A stretch of 12,110 bases of DNA from DASUBN01 sp035691665 (GCA_035691665.1 DASSIS010000153.1:1-12110), one strand, 5' to 3'. Positions 1-8,374 are shown, counted from the first letter of the stretch. Notes: generated by a model not told the origin, from the letters alone. Program-made: numbers and translations.

Positions 1-377
1 CCTCCAGCGACGGGGTGCATTGGAGCGAGCAACATATCTCTGGCCCCTTCGACCTCGATCTCGCGCCCGACGCAGAGGGGCTGTTCCTGGGTGATTACGA
101 AGCGCTCGGCGTGATCGGCCAGGCCTTCGTGCCCTTCTACGTGCAGACCAACGATGCCGGCACCGCGAACCGCAACGATGCCTACGTGCTGCCACCCCAG
201 GCGAAGCCCCTCACCCTGACCCGGCAGGTCTCGCGGGTGGCGATGCCCATGGGTGCGGTACAGGTGGATCCGGCCTTCCGCGGCCGCATCCACGGCAACC
301 TGATGCGCTTGTTGCGCGGTGAGAACCCCGGTTGGGACGATCTGCAGGCGCGCCGCAAGGGCGCGAACCCGCCTTGA
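1..377 (+). CDS. Sialidase-like (BNR/Asp-box) protein, C-terminal part only
   Basis: This is the 3' end of a gene that begins before the window; the first whole codon is at 3 and the stop is TGA at 375-377. The visible part, about 124 residues, starts with SSDGVHW, which resembles an Asp-box (S-x-D-x-G-x-x-W). It then carries GLFLGDYEALG and FVPFYVQTND, a pattern I associate with the last beta-propeller blade of secreted bacterial exo-alpha-sialidase-like proteins. The final 60 or so residues (QAKPLTLTRQVSRV onward) form a tail I do not recognise. Catalytic residues would lie outside the window, so substrate and enzymatic activity cannot be judged; many such proteins are not proven sialidases. 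It converges with the iron-transporter gene, with one base between the two stop codons. It could instead be another beta-propeller protein. Confidence 0.6.
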   Translation, partial: SSDGVHWSEQHISGPFDLDLAPDAEGLFLGDYEALGVIGQAFVPFYVQTNDAGTANRNDAYVLPPQAKPLTLTRQVSRVAMPMGAVQVDPAFRGRIHGNLMRLLRGENPGWDDLQARRKGANPP

Positions 378-378
378 A

Positions 379-1419
379 TCAGCCCAAGGCCACGCCGAAG
401 AGATGGCCCACGAAGTAGGTGACGCCGGCGGCGACCGCTGCCACCCCCACCATGCGCAGGCCGCTCAACCAGGTGGAATGCCCGGTGAACAGGCTCACCA
501 CGTTGCCGGTCAGGAACAACACGGCCGCCGTGACGCTCACAGAAACCGCGACGCCGTGATCCGCGTGCCAGGCGAAGGGCAAGAGCGGCACCGCGGCTCC
601 CAGGGCGAAGGACAGGAACGAGGCACCAGCCGCGCCCCAGGGTGAGCCGAGCTCGCGGGGGTTAAGGCCGAGTTCCTCCCGCGCCAGCGTATCCAGCGCC
701 CGCTTCGGGTCGCTGATGAGCGTATCGGCGAGGCGCTTCGCATCCGCCGCCGGGATGCCACGGGCCTCGTAGATCAGCGCCAGCTCCTCCGCCTCCTCTT
801 CCGGGTAGGCGTTGAGTTCCTGCTGCTCCAGGCCGATCTGATGCTCGAACATCTCCCGCTGCGACTGCATGGAGATGTATTCCCCCGCTCCCATGGAGGC
901 GGCGCCGGCGAGCATGCCGGCCGCGCCCGTGAGCAGGATCACGTGGCTGTCCAGGGAGGCGCCGGCCACGCCCATGATCAGGCTCACGTTGGACACGAGA
1001 CCGTCGTTGATGCCGAACACCGCGGCGCGGAAGCTGCCGCTGCTGCCTATACGCCGGTGCCGGAACTCCCGCTGCCCCGGCGCCGGGGTGTCGTGGCCCG
1101 TCGGCGCCCCGTGGGTATAGACCGAGAGGCCGCGCACCTTCATGGCGGCGAGCACCGGCAGCATGTGCCGGGGGCCGAGCCGGCGCAGTAGGCCCGCCAC
1201 GAGCCGTGCCCGCGTCGAAGGGGTGAAGTCCTTGGGCAGGGATACACCGCGATCGGCGGCGAACTGCTCCCACTGCAGGGACTGCGCCTCGGCCGCTTCC
1301 GCCAGCCGCATGAAGAGTCTCTTGAGCTCGTCGGCGGGCTCGCAGTCGGCCAATACCCTGTACAGGTAGGACGACTGCTTCTCCTCGCGCCAGCTCTCCA
1401 GTTCGTTCTCGGTGCTCAT
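379..1419 (-). CDS. Ferritin-like/VIT1-CCC1 fusion, Fe2+/Mn2+ transporter
   Basis: The protein has 346 residues. Residues 1-60 are helical and resemble the N-terminal ferritin-like domain of the ferritin-CCC1 (MbfA/Er-VIT) family, followed by a linker helix containing AAMKVRGLSVY (91-101). The VIT1/CCC1 membrane domain follows, with likely helices at 131-153, 158-185, 260-282, 288-312 and 318-343. The first helix carries the family hallmark FGINDGLVSN with Asp139. The stretch after helix 2 (GEYISMQSQREM, then a Glu-rich segment to about 215) matches the cytosolic metal-binding insertion of VIT1 proteins. Family members move Fe2+ or Mn2+ out of the cytosol, and MbfA homologues export iron. The N-terminal domain has Glu41 and Glu44 but no rubrerythrin-type ExxH histidine, so a full di-iron site is doubtful. 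The start ATG overlaps the upstream nucleotidase stop as ATGA and has an AGGGGAAG ribosome site at 1425-1432. It is the last gene of the operon. Confidence 0.88.
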   Translation of the reverse strand: MSTENELESWREEKQSSYLYRVLADCEPADELKRLFMRLAEAAEAQSLQWEQFAADRGVSLPKDFTPSTRARLVAGLLRRLGPRHMLPVLAAMKVRGLSVYTHGAPTGHDTPAPGQREFRHRRIGSSGSFRAAVFGINDGLVSNVSLIMGVAGASLDSHVILLTGAAGMLAGAASMGAGEYISMQSQREMFEHQIGLEQQELNAYPEEEAEELALIYEARGIPAADAKRLADTLISDPKRALDTLAREELGLNPRELGSPWGAAGASFLSFALGAAVPLLPFAWHADHGVAVSVSVTAAVLFLTGNVVSLFTGHSTWLSGLRMVGVAAVAAGVTYFVGHLFGVALG

Positions 1420-2324
1420 CGCTGCTTCCCCTGGTTGCTGACCCCGTGGGGCACGTGTCCCGTCGCCACGTAACCCGCCGCCGTCTCCACGTGGCCTTTC
1501 TGGTCGTCGAAGAAGATGTCGGCGCCGAAGGTCTTGAGGAACTGCCCCTTGGGCAGGCCGCCCAGGAACAGGGCCTCGTCGATGCGGATGTTCCAGGCCC
1601 TGAGCGTGCGGATCACCCGCTCATGGGCTGGGGCGGAGCGCGCCGTCACGAGGGCGGTGCGGATCGGCGCCCGCTCCGGCGGATAGTCAGCCTGGATGCG
1701 GTGCAGGGCGGCGAGGAAGTTCTTGAAGGGCCCGCCGCTCAATGGGGTGCGCGCCTGGGCGCGCTCGCTGGCGGCGAAGGCGGCCAGTCCCCGTTCCTGG
1801 TAGACCCGCTCCGCTTCGTCGGAGAACAGCACCGCGTCGCCGTCGAAGGCGATGCGCAGCTCGCCCGCGTCGTTCCGCGTGACCTGGGAGGGCACGATGG
1901 CGGCGGCCGCGTGGCCCGCGTCCAGGGCCTGCACCACGTCCGCGGGTTCCGCGGACAGGAACAGGTCGGCGCTGAAGGGCTCCACGTAACGCCAAGGGGA
2001 AGCGCCGTTGGTGAAGGCGGCGCGGCTGATGTCGAGTCCATGGTGCTGGATGGAGTTGAAGATGCGCAGCCCCGTGTCGGCGCTGTTGTGGGAGAGCAGG
2101 ATCACCTCCACCCGTTTCGGCCCGCCGCTTGGGTTGAGCCGGAGGAGCTTCTGCACCATGCCGAAGGCCACGCCCCGCTCCAGGACCCTGTCCTCATGCT
2201 CGATCTGGTAGCGGGCATAGGCTTCGAGCCCCCGCTCGACGAAGACCCGATGGCTCTCCTCCAGGTCGAAGAGGGCGCGGGAGGAGATGGCGACGATCAG
2301 GCAGTTCTCGAGGCTCTCAGCCAT
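1416..2324 (-). CDS. Cytosolic 5'-nucleotidase, cN-I family
   Basis: The protein has 302 residues and matches the 5-nucleotidase family that includes eukaryotic cytosolic 5'-nucleotidase IA, which hydrolyses nucleoside monophosphates, typically AMP, to nucleoside and phosphate. Visible family blocks are FGMVQKLLRLN (54-64), VEVILLSHNSADTGLRIFNS (72-91), RAAFTNGASPWRY (101-113) and ADLFLSAE (119-126). The HAD-like DxD motif FDGDAVLFSDEAE spans 160-172, with Asp161 the likely nucleophile and Asp163 the acid/base. LVTARSA (225-231) supplies the Thr motif, GLPKGQFLK (256-264) the Lys motif and DIFFDDQ (269-275) the acidic motif, so the active site looks complete. I chose the ATG at 2324 because family similarity begins at MAESLENCLI; an upstream in-frame ATG at 2384 would add 20 unrelated residues inside the preceding gene. 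The start overlaps the end of the helicase gene by 8 bases. There is no signal peptide, so it is cytosolic. Assignment is firm to family; AMP preference is by analogy. Confidence 0.9.
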   Translation of the reverse strand: MAESLENCLIVAISSRALFDLEESHRVFVERGLEAYARYQIEHEDRVLERGVAFGMVQKLLRLNPSGGPKRVEVILLSHNSADTGLRIFNSIQHHGLDISRAAFTNGASPWRYVEPFSADLFLSAEPADVVQALDAGHAAAAIVPSQVTRNDAGELRIAFDGDAVLFSDEAERVYQERGLAAFAASERAQARTPLSGGPFKNFLAALHRIQADYPPERAPIRTALVTARSAPAHERVIRTLRAWNIRIDEALFLGGLPKGQFLKTFGADIFFDDQKGHVETAAGYVATGHVPHGVSNQGKQR

Positions 2325-5300
2325 CGACGGGTTCCCATTCCAGGAAGCGCTGCAAGAGGGGGAAGTACAGCGCCACTTTAACACGCGCCGCTCCCAGCCC
2401 CCGCATCAAGAATGCGTATCGTTCCAGTTGCGGCGCGTAGCGCAGCCGTTCCCGTTCCAAGAACGCATCCAGGTCGGTGCCGGAATGGCGGCTCGTCTTG
2501 TAGTCCACGACCCAGCGCACACCATCCTTGTCCACGAACGTCCGGTCGATGATGCCGGTCTCGAGACGCCCTTCGCGCATGGCGCTCAGGGCATACTCGC
2601 CGCGCGCCTGCTGATGCTCGTCCGACAGGAGCCAGCGGCCTCTCGGATCGGCGAGCGCGTTGCGCGCCGCTTCCAACACATCGCTCAAGGCATGTTCCAG
2701 CTCTTCCTGCCGCACCCCCGCCTGTGCCAAGAGTTGGCGGAGATGAGGCTCTGTGCGTTCGAGCCGCGCTACATCCCAATGCGCCGCACCCTCGGCTGCG
2801 ATCTGTTGTAGCAGCCGGTGCACCACTGCACCTATGTGGCGCAGGGTCTCGCCCACCCATTCGAACTCCGGCACCGGCTCCTCCCGGGCCAGCACCGCGC
2901 TCGCTGCCCACATCACTGCTGGGCCCGGTACCGGAGGTTGCCAGTCAGCGACGAGCCGTGTGAAGCGCTTGGCAGGCGCCGAACCGGCGATAGTGGAGGC
3001 ATCCAGAGTCCGATGCCGCTCCAGGGCCTCACGGAATTCCGCTTCCACCACAGGCCAGAGCAGTGCCAGGAGCGAGGCGGATGTGGGTGCCATGAGCGTC
3101 GTCTCGCCGTCCTTCCTGCTCAGGTGCGCGTTGCCGATGAGATGCAGGCTCTCGCGGGCCCGCGTCACCGCCACATAGAGCAGCCGCGTCGATTCCAGCC
3201 GTTCCTGCTGGCGGCGCAGGCTCGCCACCCATTCATACACCGGATCCTTGTCGCTGCCGGTGGCGTTCAAGGGAGCAAGCAGCAAGTCCGTCTCACCGCT
3301 GGTGCGCGGGCGTTCCAACCAGAGCAGGAGTTCCGTGTCGCGTCCGCGGGTGCTCGCATCCAAACCGGGCACGATCACCACGTCGAACTCCAGACCCTTG
3401 GCCTTGTGCACCGTCATGAGCTGCAGGCTGTCGTCCGCCTCCGGATCCGGTCGCGCGAACAGCCGCTGCAGGCGTTGCTCCAGCTGCGCGACGCTTGTGA
3501 GTATGCCGCCGTCATCCAGTTCTTCCAGCAGTTCGAGATAGGCCTCCGCATCCGCCAGGGCTTCGCTGCTGGGGAGGGCCGCGGGCCCGCCCAACTTCAG
3601 CCAGGTGCTCTCCACCTGGTGCCGCAGGCTGCCACGGCCGCGGGCGTCGTAGGCTTCCAGCAGCACCTCACGGCTGCGTAGCAGGCGCGGATCCCCATGA
3701 ACGGCCTCGGCCCGCAGCCGCTCCGGGAGCAGCGCCTCTGCGGGTCCGGCGAGCGCATGTAAGCTCTCGAGGCTCAAGCCACACCAGGGAGCGCGCAACA
3801 CCGCGAGCCAGGCGCTGCGATCCGCGCCGTGGTTCAGGGCGCGGGTGAGGGCCAAGAGATCCAGCACCACCGGCTGTTCCGCCAGGGTTTCGACTTCCAC
3901 CGCCTGGAAATGCAGCCCACGCCTGCGTAGCAGCCGCACGCTCTCGGCCAGGTGCCGCTTGGCCCGGGCCAGCACCGCGATGCGCAGCTTGGGATCTCGC
4001 TGTCTCGCCTCGGTGATGAGGCGGCAGACCGTCTCCGCTTCCAGCCCGTGGCTCCCATCCAGGAGCGGATGCACCGTCACTGCCGGCCCCGCGGCGGCGC
4101 GCTGTGCCGCGGATTCCGAATAGGGTACGGCGCCGCTGTCCACGTCCGCCTGGGTCGGGAAGATGCGCGGCAAGGCCCGGTTGTACCAGTCCACGAGAGC
4201 CGCTTGGGAACGGAAGTTCGCGTGCAGGGTGAGGGGCTTCAGTGGCAAGCCACCCAGACCCTGCCCCCAGGCCTTGAGGAACAGGCCCACTTCCGCTTCC
4301 CGGAACCTATATATGGACTGGGCCGGGTCCCCTACCAGGAACAGCGTCCGTCCATCTCCCGCCTGCCAGCCGAGGGTAAGCTTCTCCAGCAGGCTGAACT
4401 GGTTCACGGAAGTGTCCTGGAACTCGTCCACCAGCAGGTGGCGGATCCGGTAGTCCAGGGCGAGAGCCAGGTCCGTGGGGGCTTCCGGCTCGCCCAGGGC
4501 CGTGAGGGCGCTCAGGGCCACTTCCGTGAAGTCCACTTCGCCCCGCTCGGCGAACACCAGCTTGAGCTGCGCGACCGCCAGCGGCAGCAGCCGCAACAAC
4601 GCCAGCAGCACCTGCCATTGGGCCTCTGCATACTCCGGCTGCGGCAATCGCCTCACTGCGTGGAGCAGTCCGAGCAGCCCATCCTGTTCGGGGAAGCGTT
4701 GCAGCAACTCCTTCATGCGGGTCTTGGCGTCCGCTTCTTCCGGCGGGAACCCTGTGTTCTTGTTCACCTCGCGCCGCCAGACCCCCTTGTCGTCCTTGGT
4801 GAGCAGCAGTTCCGCGAGGCCACGCCACTGCGGCAACGCCGCCGCTTCGGAAGCCGGCAGGTCCGTGAGACCGGCACAGGCAGTGATAAGCGATGCCGCC
4901 GCCTGGCTCCTTAAATTCTTCGCCGCAAGGGCAGCGAGCTCCACCAGTTCCGCCCGATACCGCGGAGGGAATGCCTCCCTCAGCCGGGTGAGATGCGCCA
5001 CCACCTCCCGGTCCAGTGCCGCCACCAACTCCGCCCGCTCCGGCGACGCACCCGCATGCCGCAGCCACTGGTCGCGACACGGCAGCATGTCCGTGATCAG
5101 CCCGTGGATGCGCGGCAGGTTGCCATCCAGATGCCGCGCCAGCTCCGCCATGGCCTGGGACTGGCCGGCATCGCCCTCCTCCAGCAGCCGCAGCGTGCGC
5201 CGGGCCGCTTCTTCATAGAGCGTCTGCGGCTCCTCCGCCACCCGCGGCTGGGCGCCGAAGCGCGCCAACAGCGGCATCTGCCGCGTCAGCTCCGCGTTCA

Positions 5301-5673
5301 GGGAATCGATGGTCTGGATGCGCATGCGCGCCGGATGTTGGCCGAGGCGCCAGCCCCGCTCCGCGTCCCGGGCGGCGGCGCGGCGACCCAAGTCCCAGGT
5401 GGCGCGCTTGTGGGCTTCCTCCGGTGCCGGCATCGCGGCCCGCTCCAGCGCGGACACGATGCGCGCACGCATCTCCGCCGCCGCCTTGCGGGTGAAAGTG
5501 ATGGCGATGATCTCCTCCGGCTCGTCCACCGTCGCCAGCAGCGCCAGGTAGCGCTGGGTCAGGAGCTCGGTCTTGCCGGAGCCCGCCGGCGCCCGCACGA
5601 TGCAGGACTCCTGCACGTCCAGGGCCGCGCGCCGTGCCGCCGCATCCTCGGCCAGGAGACGCTCAAGCGTCAT
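2317..5673 (-). CDS. UvrD/AddA-like helicase-nuclease (RecB-type), DNA repair
   Basis: The protein has 1118 residues and a complete set of superfamily 1A helicase motifs. These are Walker A APAGSGKTELLTQR (28-41), TFTRKAAAEMRARI (59-72), Walker B LLVDEFQDTS (413-422), LVGDPAQSIYRFR (446-458), LHANFRSQ (483-490), TVHKAKGLEFD (754-764) and LLYVAVTRARE (831-841). The C terminus carries a RecB-type PD-(D/E)XK nuclease with intact signature residues: VVHRLL (His952), GIIDR (Asp1043), VVDYKT (Asp1057, Lys1059) and QLERY (1082-1086). This order, and the neighbouring AddB-like gene, point to the AddA or RecB-like subunit of a double-strand-break resection complex acting in the cytoplasm. The start at 5673 is favoured by a GAGGAG ribosome site seven bases upstream and by homology beginning just before Walker A; a longer in-frame start at 5793 would sit deep inside the preceding gene. 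It overlaps that gene by 11 bases and the nucleotidase by 8. A stand-alone UvrD-family enzyme is the alternative. Confidence 0.93.
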   Translation of the reverse strand: MTLERLLAEDAAARRAALDVQESCIVRAPAGSGKTELLTQRYLALLATVDEPEEIIAITFTRKAAAEMRARIVSALERAAMPAPEEAHKRATWDLGRRAAARDAERGWRLGQHPARMRIQTIDSLNAELTRQMPLLARFGAQPRVAEEPQTLYEEAARRTLRLLEEGDAGQSQAMAELARHLDGNLPRIHGLITDMLPCRDQWLRHAGASPERAELVAALDREVVAHLTRLREAFPPRYRAELVELAALAAKNLRSQAAASLITACAGLTDLPASEAAALPQWRGLAELLLTKDDKGVWRREVNKNTGFPPEEADAKTRMKELLQRFPEQDGLLGLLHAVRRLPQPEYAEAQWQVLLALLRLLPLAVAQLKLVFAERGEVDFTEVALSALTALGEPEAPTDLALALDYRIRHLLVDEFQDTSVNQFSLLEKLTLGWQAGDGRTLFLVGDPAQSIYRFREAEVGLFLKAWGQGLGGLPLKPLTLHANFRSQAALVDWYNRALPRIFPTQADVDSGAVPYSESAAQRAAAGPAVTVHPLLDGSHGLEAETVCRLITEARQRDPKLRIAVLARAKRHLAESVRLLRRRGLHFQAVEVETLAEQPVVLDLLALTRALNHGADRSAWLAVLRAPWCGLSLESLHALAGPAEALLPERLRAEAVHGDPRLLRSREVLLEAYDARGRGSLRHQVESTWLKLGGPAALPSSEALADAEAYLELLEELDDGGILTSVAQLEQRLQRLFARPDPEADDSLQLMTVHKAKGLEFDVVIVPGLDASTRGRDTELLLWLERPRTSGETDLLLAPLNATGSDKDPVYEWVASLRRQQERLESTRLLYVAVTRARESLHLIGNAHLSRKDGETTLMAPTSASLLALLWPVVEAEFREALERHRTLDASTIAGSAPAKRFTRLVADWQPPVPGPAVMWAASAVLAREEPVPEFEWVGETLRHIGAVVHRLLQQIAAEGAAHWDVARLERTEPHLRQLLAQAGVRQEELEHALSDVLEAARNALADPRGRWLLSDEHQQARGEYALSAMREGRLETGIIDRTFVDKDGVRWVVDYKTSRHSGTDLDAFLERERLRYAPQLERYAFLMRGLGAARVKVALYFPLLQRFLEWEPVDG

Positions 5674-8374
5674 CGTCAGTCTCCTCGTCGGCGAGGTCCG
5701 CATCCAGCTCATGGACGCGACAGAGCATGGCGAGATGGCAGCGCTCGCAGGTCTGCCGGGTCTTGGGCGCCACTTGCGCTTCGCCGCGGGCATAGGCCTC
5801 CGCCAGGGCAGCGAGGCTCCGCCGCCAGAACTGCAGCAGCCCGGGCCAGTCCGTCACGCCCGGCGGCTGCTGGCGATAGCTCCCGTACGCCGTCACCCCC
5901 TCCGCGATACCGTCCCGATCCGCGAGACCGAGATATCCCAACTTGCCGGGCTTGAGGGTGGCGAAGGCGAGCCCGGCGAGATTCCCGTCTGCCGCAGTGG
6001 CGTAGACCGGGAGCTGAGGCTCGTCGGGACGCACCTCGAGCCAGCTCTTGAGCTTCACCTCGCCGGTCTTGTAATCGAAGATCACCCGGCTGCCGTCCGG
6101 CAACTCGTCGGTACGATCCACCCGCGTCTCGAGGCTGAGGGGCCCGAGTTTCACGTTGTGCCAGGCTTCCCGCTCCACCACTTTGAACGGCGGGCGCGCC
6201 GCATCTTCCTGGAGCCAGGCGCTGAGGGCGGCGCTGAGCCGCGCCTGCTCCAGTTCGCTCAACTGCCGGGTGTAGATGTCCGGGAACTCCTTGCGGCGCT
6301 GCTCGAGGGCGCGTGCCACGTGGCGCTGCACCGAGGCATCGCGCCCGGCCACATCCAGGGCGGTCAGGGCGGCATGGTCCTTGAGCTCGCCCCAGAGGGT
6401 CTGCAGCACTTCGTGTACCAGCTTCCCTCGTTCCTTCGCATCGGGCCCGAGAGAGGGCTCGCCCAAAGGGGCCGCCGCCAGGCGGTACCAGCCGAAGGCC
6501 TGGAAGGCGCAGGCGGCCTGGGAACGTATCAAGCCCGTGCCCCCCTCCGCCCGCTCGCCGGGATGCAGAGCGGGACCCCGCATGTCCGTGTAGCGCTCGG
6601 TGGCATGGGCGGACTGCTGCTGCAGTTGCCGGCCATAGGCCTGCATATCCGCCGACACCAGGTCCGCAGGCGCGGCTTCGGGGAGGTGGATCAACAGGGG
6701 GCTGGGTCGCAAGGCCTCGTCACCCTGCTGTCGCGCCGTGCTCGCCACGATGTGATCCGCGCTCTGCAGCAAGCGCTCCGTGACCCGCTGCGCGAAGGCG
6801 AGCTCGGCAGCCGCGCTGCCATGGGGTAGGCCGTGTTCCCGCTGCAGATGCAGCGGCAGGAAGGCGCTGGGCCGCGGACTCTCGGGCCAAACCGTATCCG
6901 TGAGCCCCAGCACCCAGAGATGGTCGAAACGCAGGCCCGCTGTCTCCAAGAGACCCAGCACCTGCACCGGCGCGTCCGCAGCTGCCGGCTGGAAGATACT
7001 CTCCTCCGCCTGCCGCCTGAGCTGTGTGAGCGTCGCGCCCAAACTCACCGGCCCCAACACCGCGTCGAGGGGCGTGAGGCTGCCGAGCAGGTCCCGGAAA
7101 CGGGTCACCGCCTGGTATTCATCGCTGCCCAGGGGCCGCTCCCCGGGCCAACCGCAGTCTGCGAGGCTGCGGCGGAACACCTCTGCCCAGGCTGAAGGAA
7201 GTTGGCGTCGCTGTTCCGCGGCGATGCGCACAACCCCCTGTAGCATCGCCGTGAGCCGCGGCAGATGCGCGCTCCCGGCGAAATCCGTGAAGTTCTGCAG
7301 GGAGAGCGTCTCGCTCATGCGTTCACGGAGCTTGAGTTCGAGAGATGCCCGCCCGCTCCGCTCGCTCTCCGCTGCCCCCAGGAAAGGCGTGCGCAGCAGC
7401 AGGCTCGCGAGTTCGAAGGGCAGTCTGCGGCGCAAGAGTTCCAGCACGCCGAGACCCGCATGCACCACCGGCGTGTCCGCGAGCGCTACCCCCAGCGATA
7501 GGTCGTAGGCTGGCGCGACCGTTGCGCCGAGAGCCCGCACCGGACAGAGCGCATCGTCCAAAGCCCGGGATAGCGGCCCACGGCACTCCCTGAGCTCCCG
7601 TACCACGATGCCGATGCGTGCCGAGGGATCGGCATCTAACAGTGCCCGGGCCCAGCTTGCAGCAGCCCGTATCTCTGTCTCCGGATCGGCGCAGAGCACC
7701 CGGACCGCCTTGGCGTCACGGGATTCCTCCGGGGCAAGCACCTGCACGCGGCTGCCCGCAGCCTTGAAGCTCTCGGTCAACTCACGCTGTTGAGGCGTGA
7801 GTTCGTCGAAACCGGCGAACACCGCCTGCTTCGGAGCGGCGAGCCGCCGCTCCCGCAGCTGGGTGGCGAGCCAATCGGTGAGGCGCGCGTCCTCAAGTGC
7901 CCCCTGCGCCCGGCTTCGGCTCCTGAATTCCGTAGCCCAGGCGGCGAAGGCTTCCGCATCCTGCTCCCCTGAAGCCGAGATCTGTTCCTGGTCGATGCGA
8001 TAGGCGCTGCAGAGGTCCCAGGCGCGGAGCGCTTCCCGCGCCGTGGCCGCAGGCTGCAGCAAAGCCTCACCCACGACGGAGCTGCGTATCGCCTGCTCCC
8101 ACATCGCTTCCGTCGCCGCTCGCGCGAGCCGCTTGGGCGGCGCTTCCCCGCCGGCCAGAGCCGCCGCCACGGCTCCGTCATATAACCGGTCTAAGCAGGC
8201 GTGATAGGACATCACCTCCGGCCGTTCCCAGACACCGGCACCGGCGGCTTGGCGCGCTTCGCCGTGGGCGAGCCGCACCGCCCGCGCCAGACGCTCGCCG
8301 GGCGTCACCACCCAGGCGCTGGCGTCGAGGGCGGCGAGCACCTCGTCCTGGTTCGCGATGCGCTTGAAACTCAT
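5663..8374 (-). CDS. AddB-like DNA repair nuclease with Fe-S cysteines (TIGR03623-type)
   Basis: The protein has 903 residues, about the usual length of the AddB-related 'probable DNA repair protein' family (TIGR03623). The N-terminal two thirds resemble an inactive helicase; I find no Walker A motif, the N terminus reading WVVTPGERLARAVR (21-34). The C-terminal PD-(D/E)XK nuclease has KLVHEVL (His654), ETRVDR (Asp753), IFDYKTGE (Asp767, Lys769) and PQLPVY (Gln787, Tyr791). Cys622 (ACAFQAFGWYRL) together with Cys876, Cys879 and Cys885 (TCERCHLAMLC) reproduces the one-plus-three cysteine pattern that binds a 4Fe-4S cluster around AddB nuclease domains. The last 15 residues are very acidic. It is expected to pair with the downstream helicase to process DNA ends. 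The ATG at 8374 is preceded by a G-rich stretch (8380-8387) that could be the ribosome site; an ATG at 8389, adding five residues (MGAVR), is possible but has no ribosome site. First gene of the operon. Confidence 0.88.
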   Translation of the reverse strand: MSFKRIANQDEVLAALDASAWVVTPGERLARAVRLAHGEARQAAGAGVWERPEVMSYHACLDRLYDGAVAAALAGGEAPPKRLARAATEAMWEQAIRSSVVGEALLQPAATAREALRAWDLCSAYRIDQEQISASGEQDAEAFAAWATEFRSRSRAQGALEDARLTDWLATQLRERRLAAPKQAVFAGFDELTPQQRELTESFKAAGSRVQVLAPEESRDAKAVRVLCADPETEIRAAASWARALLDADPSARIGIVVRELRECRGPLSRALDDALCPVRALGATVAPAYDLSLGVALADTPVVHAGLGVLELLRRRLPFELASLLLRTPFLGAAESERSGRASLELKLRERMSETLSLQNFTDFAGSAHLPRLTAMLQGVVRIAAEQRRQLPSAWAEVFRRSLADCGWPGERPLGSDEYQAVTRFRDLLGSLTPLDAVLGPVSLGATLTQLRRQAEESIFQPAAADAPVQVLGLLETAGLRFDHLWVLGLTDTVWPESPRPSAFLPLHLQREHGLPHGSAAAELAFAQRVTERLLQSADHIVASTARQQGDEALRPSPLLIHLPEAAPADLVSADMQAYGRQLQQQSAHATERYTDMRGPALHPGERAEGGTGLIRSQAACAFQAFGWYRLAAAPLGEPSLGPDAKERGKLVHEVLQTLWGELKDHAALTALDVAGRDASVQRHVARALEQRRKEFPDIYTRQLSELEQARLSAALSAWLQEDAARPPFKVVEREAWHNVKLGPLSLETRVDRTDELPDGSRVIFDYKTGEVKLKSWLEVRPDEPQLPVYATAADGNLAGLAFATLKPGKLGYLGLADRDGIAEGVTAYGSYRQQPPGVTDWPGLLQFWRRSLAALAEAYARGEAQVAPKTRQTCERCHLAMLCRVHELDADLADEETDDDA
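5681..5686 (-). promoter_or_regulatory. Ribosome binding site GAGGAG of the helicase gene
   Basis: On the minus strand GAGGAG lies seven bases before the ATG at 5673. It sits inside the acidic 3' end of the AddB-like gene, where the same bases encode Glu-Glu of the DEETD segment. It decides the start of the helicase gene and supports coupled translation of the two subunits. Confidence 0.7.

Noticed and set aside
1446..2381. A plus-strand open frame of 311 codons opposite the nucleotidase
   Set aside because: Low-complexity translation without family motifs; the minus-strand protein matches the cN-I family throughout.
5674..5793. A 40-residue N-terminal extension of the helicase
   Set aside because: It would begin inside the AddB-like gene, is Arg/Pro/Ser-rich and unlike the family, and the ATG at 5673 has a consensus ribosome site.
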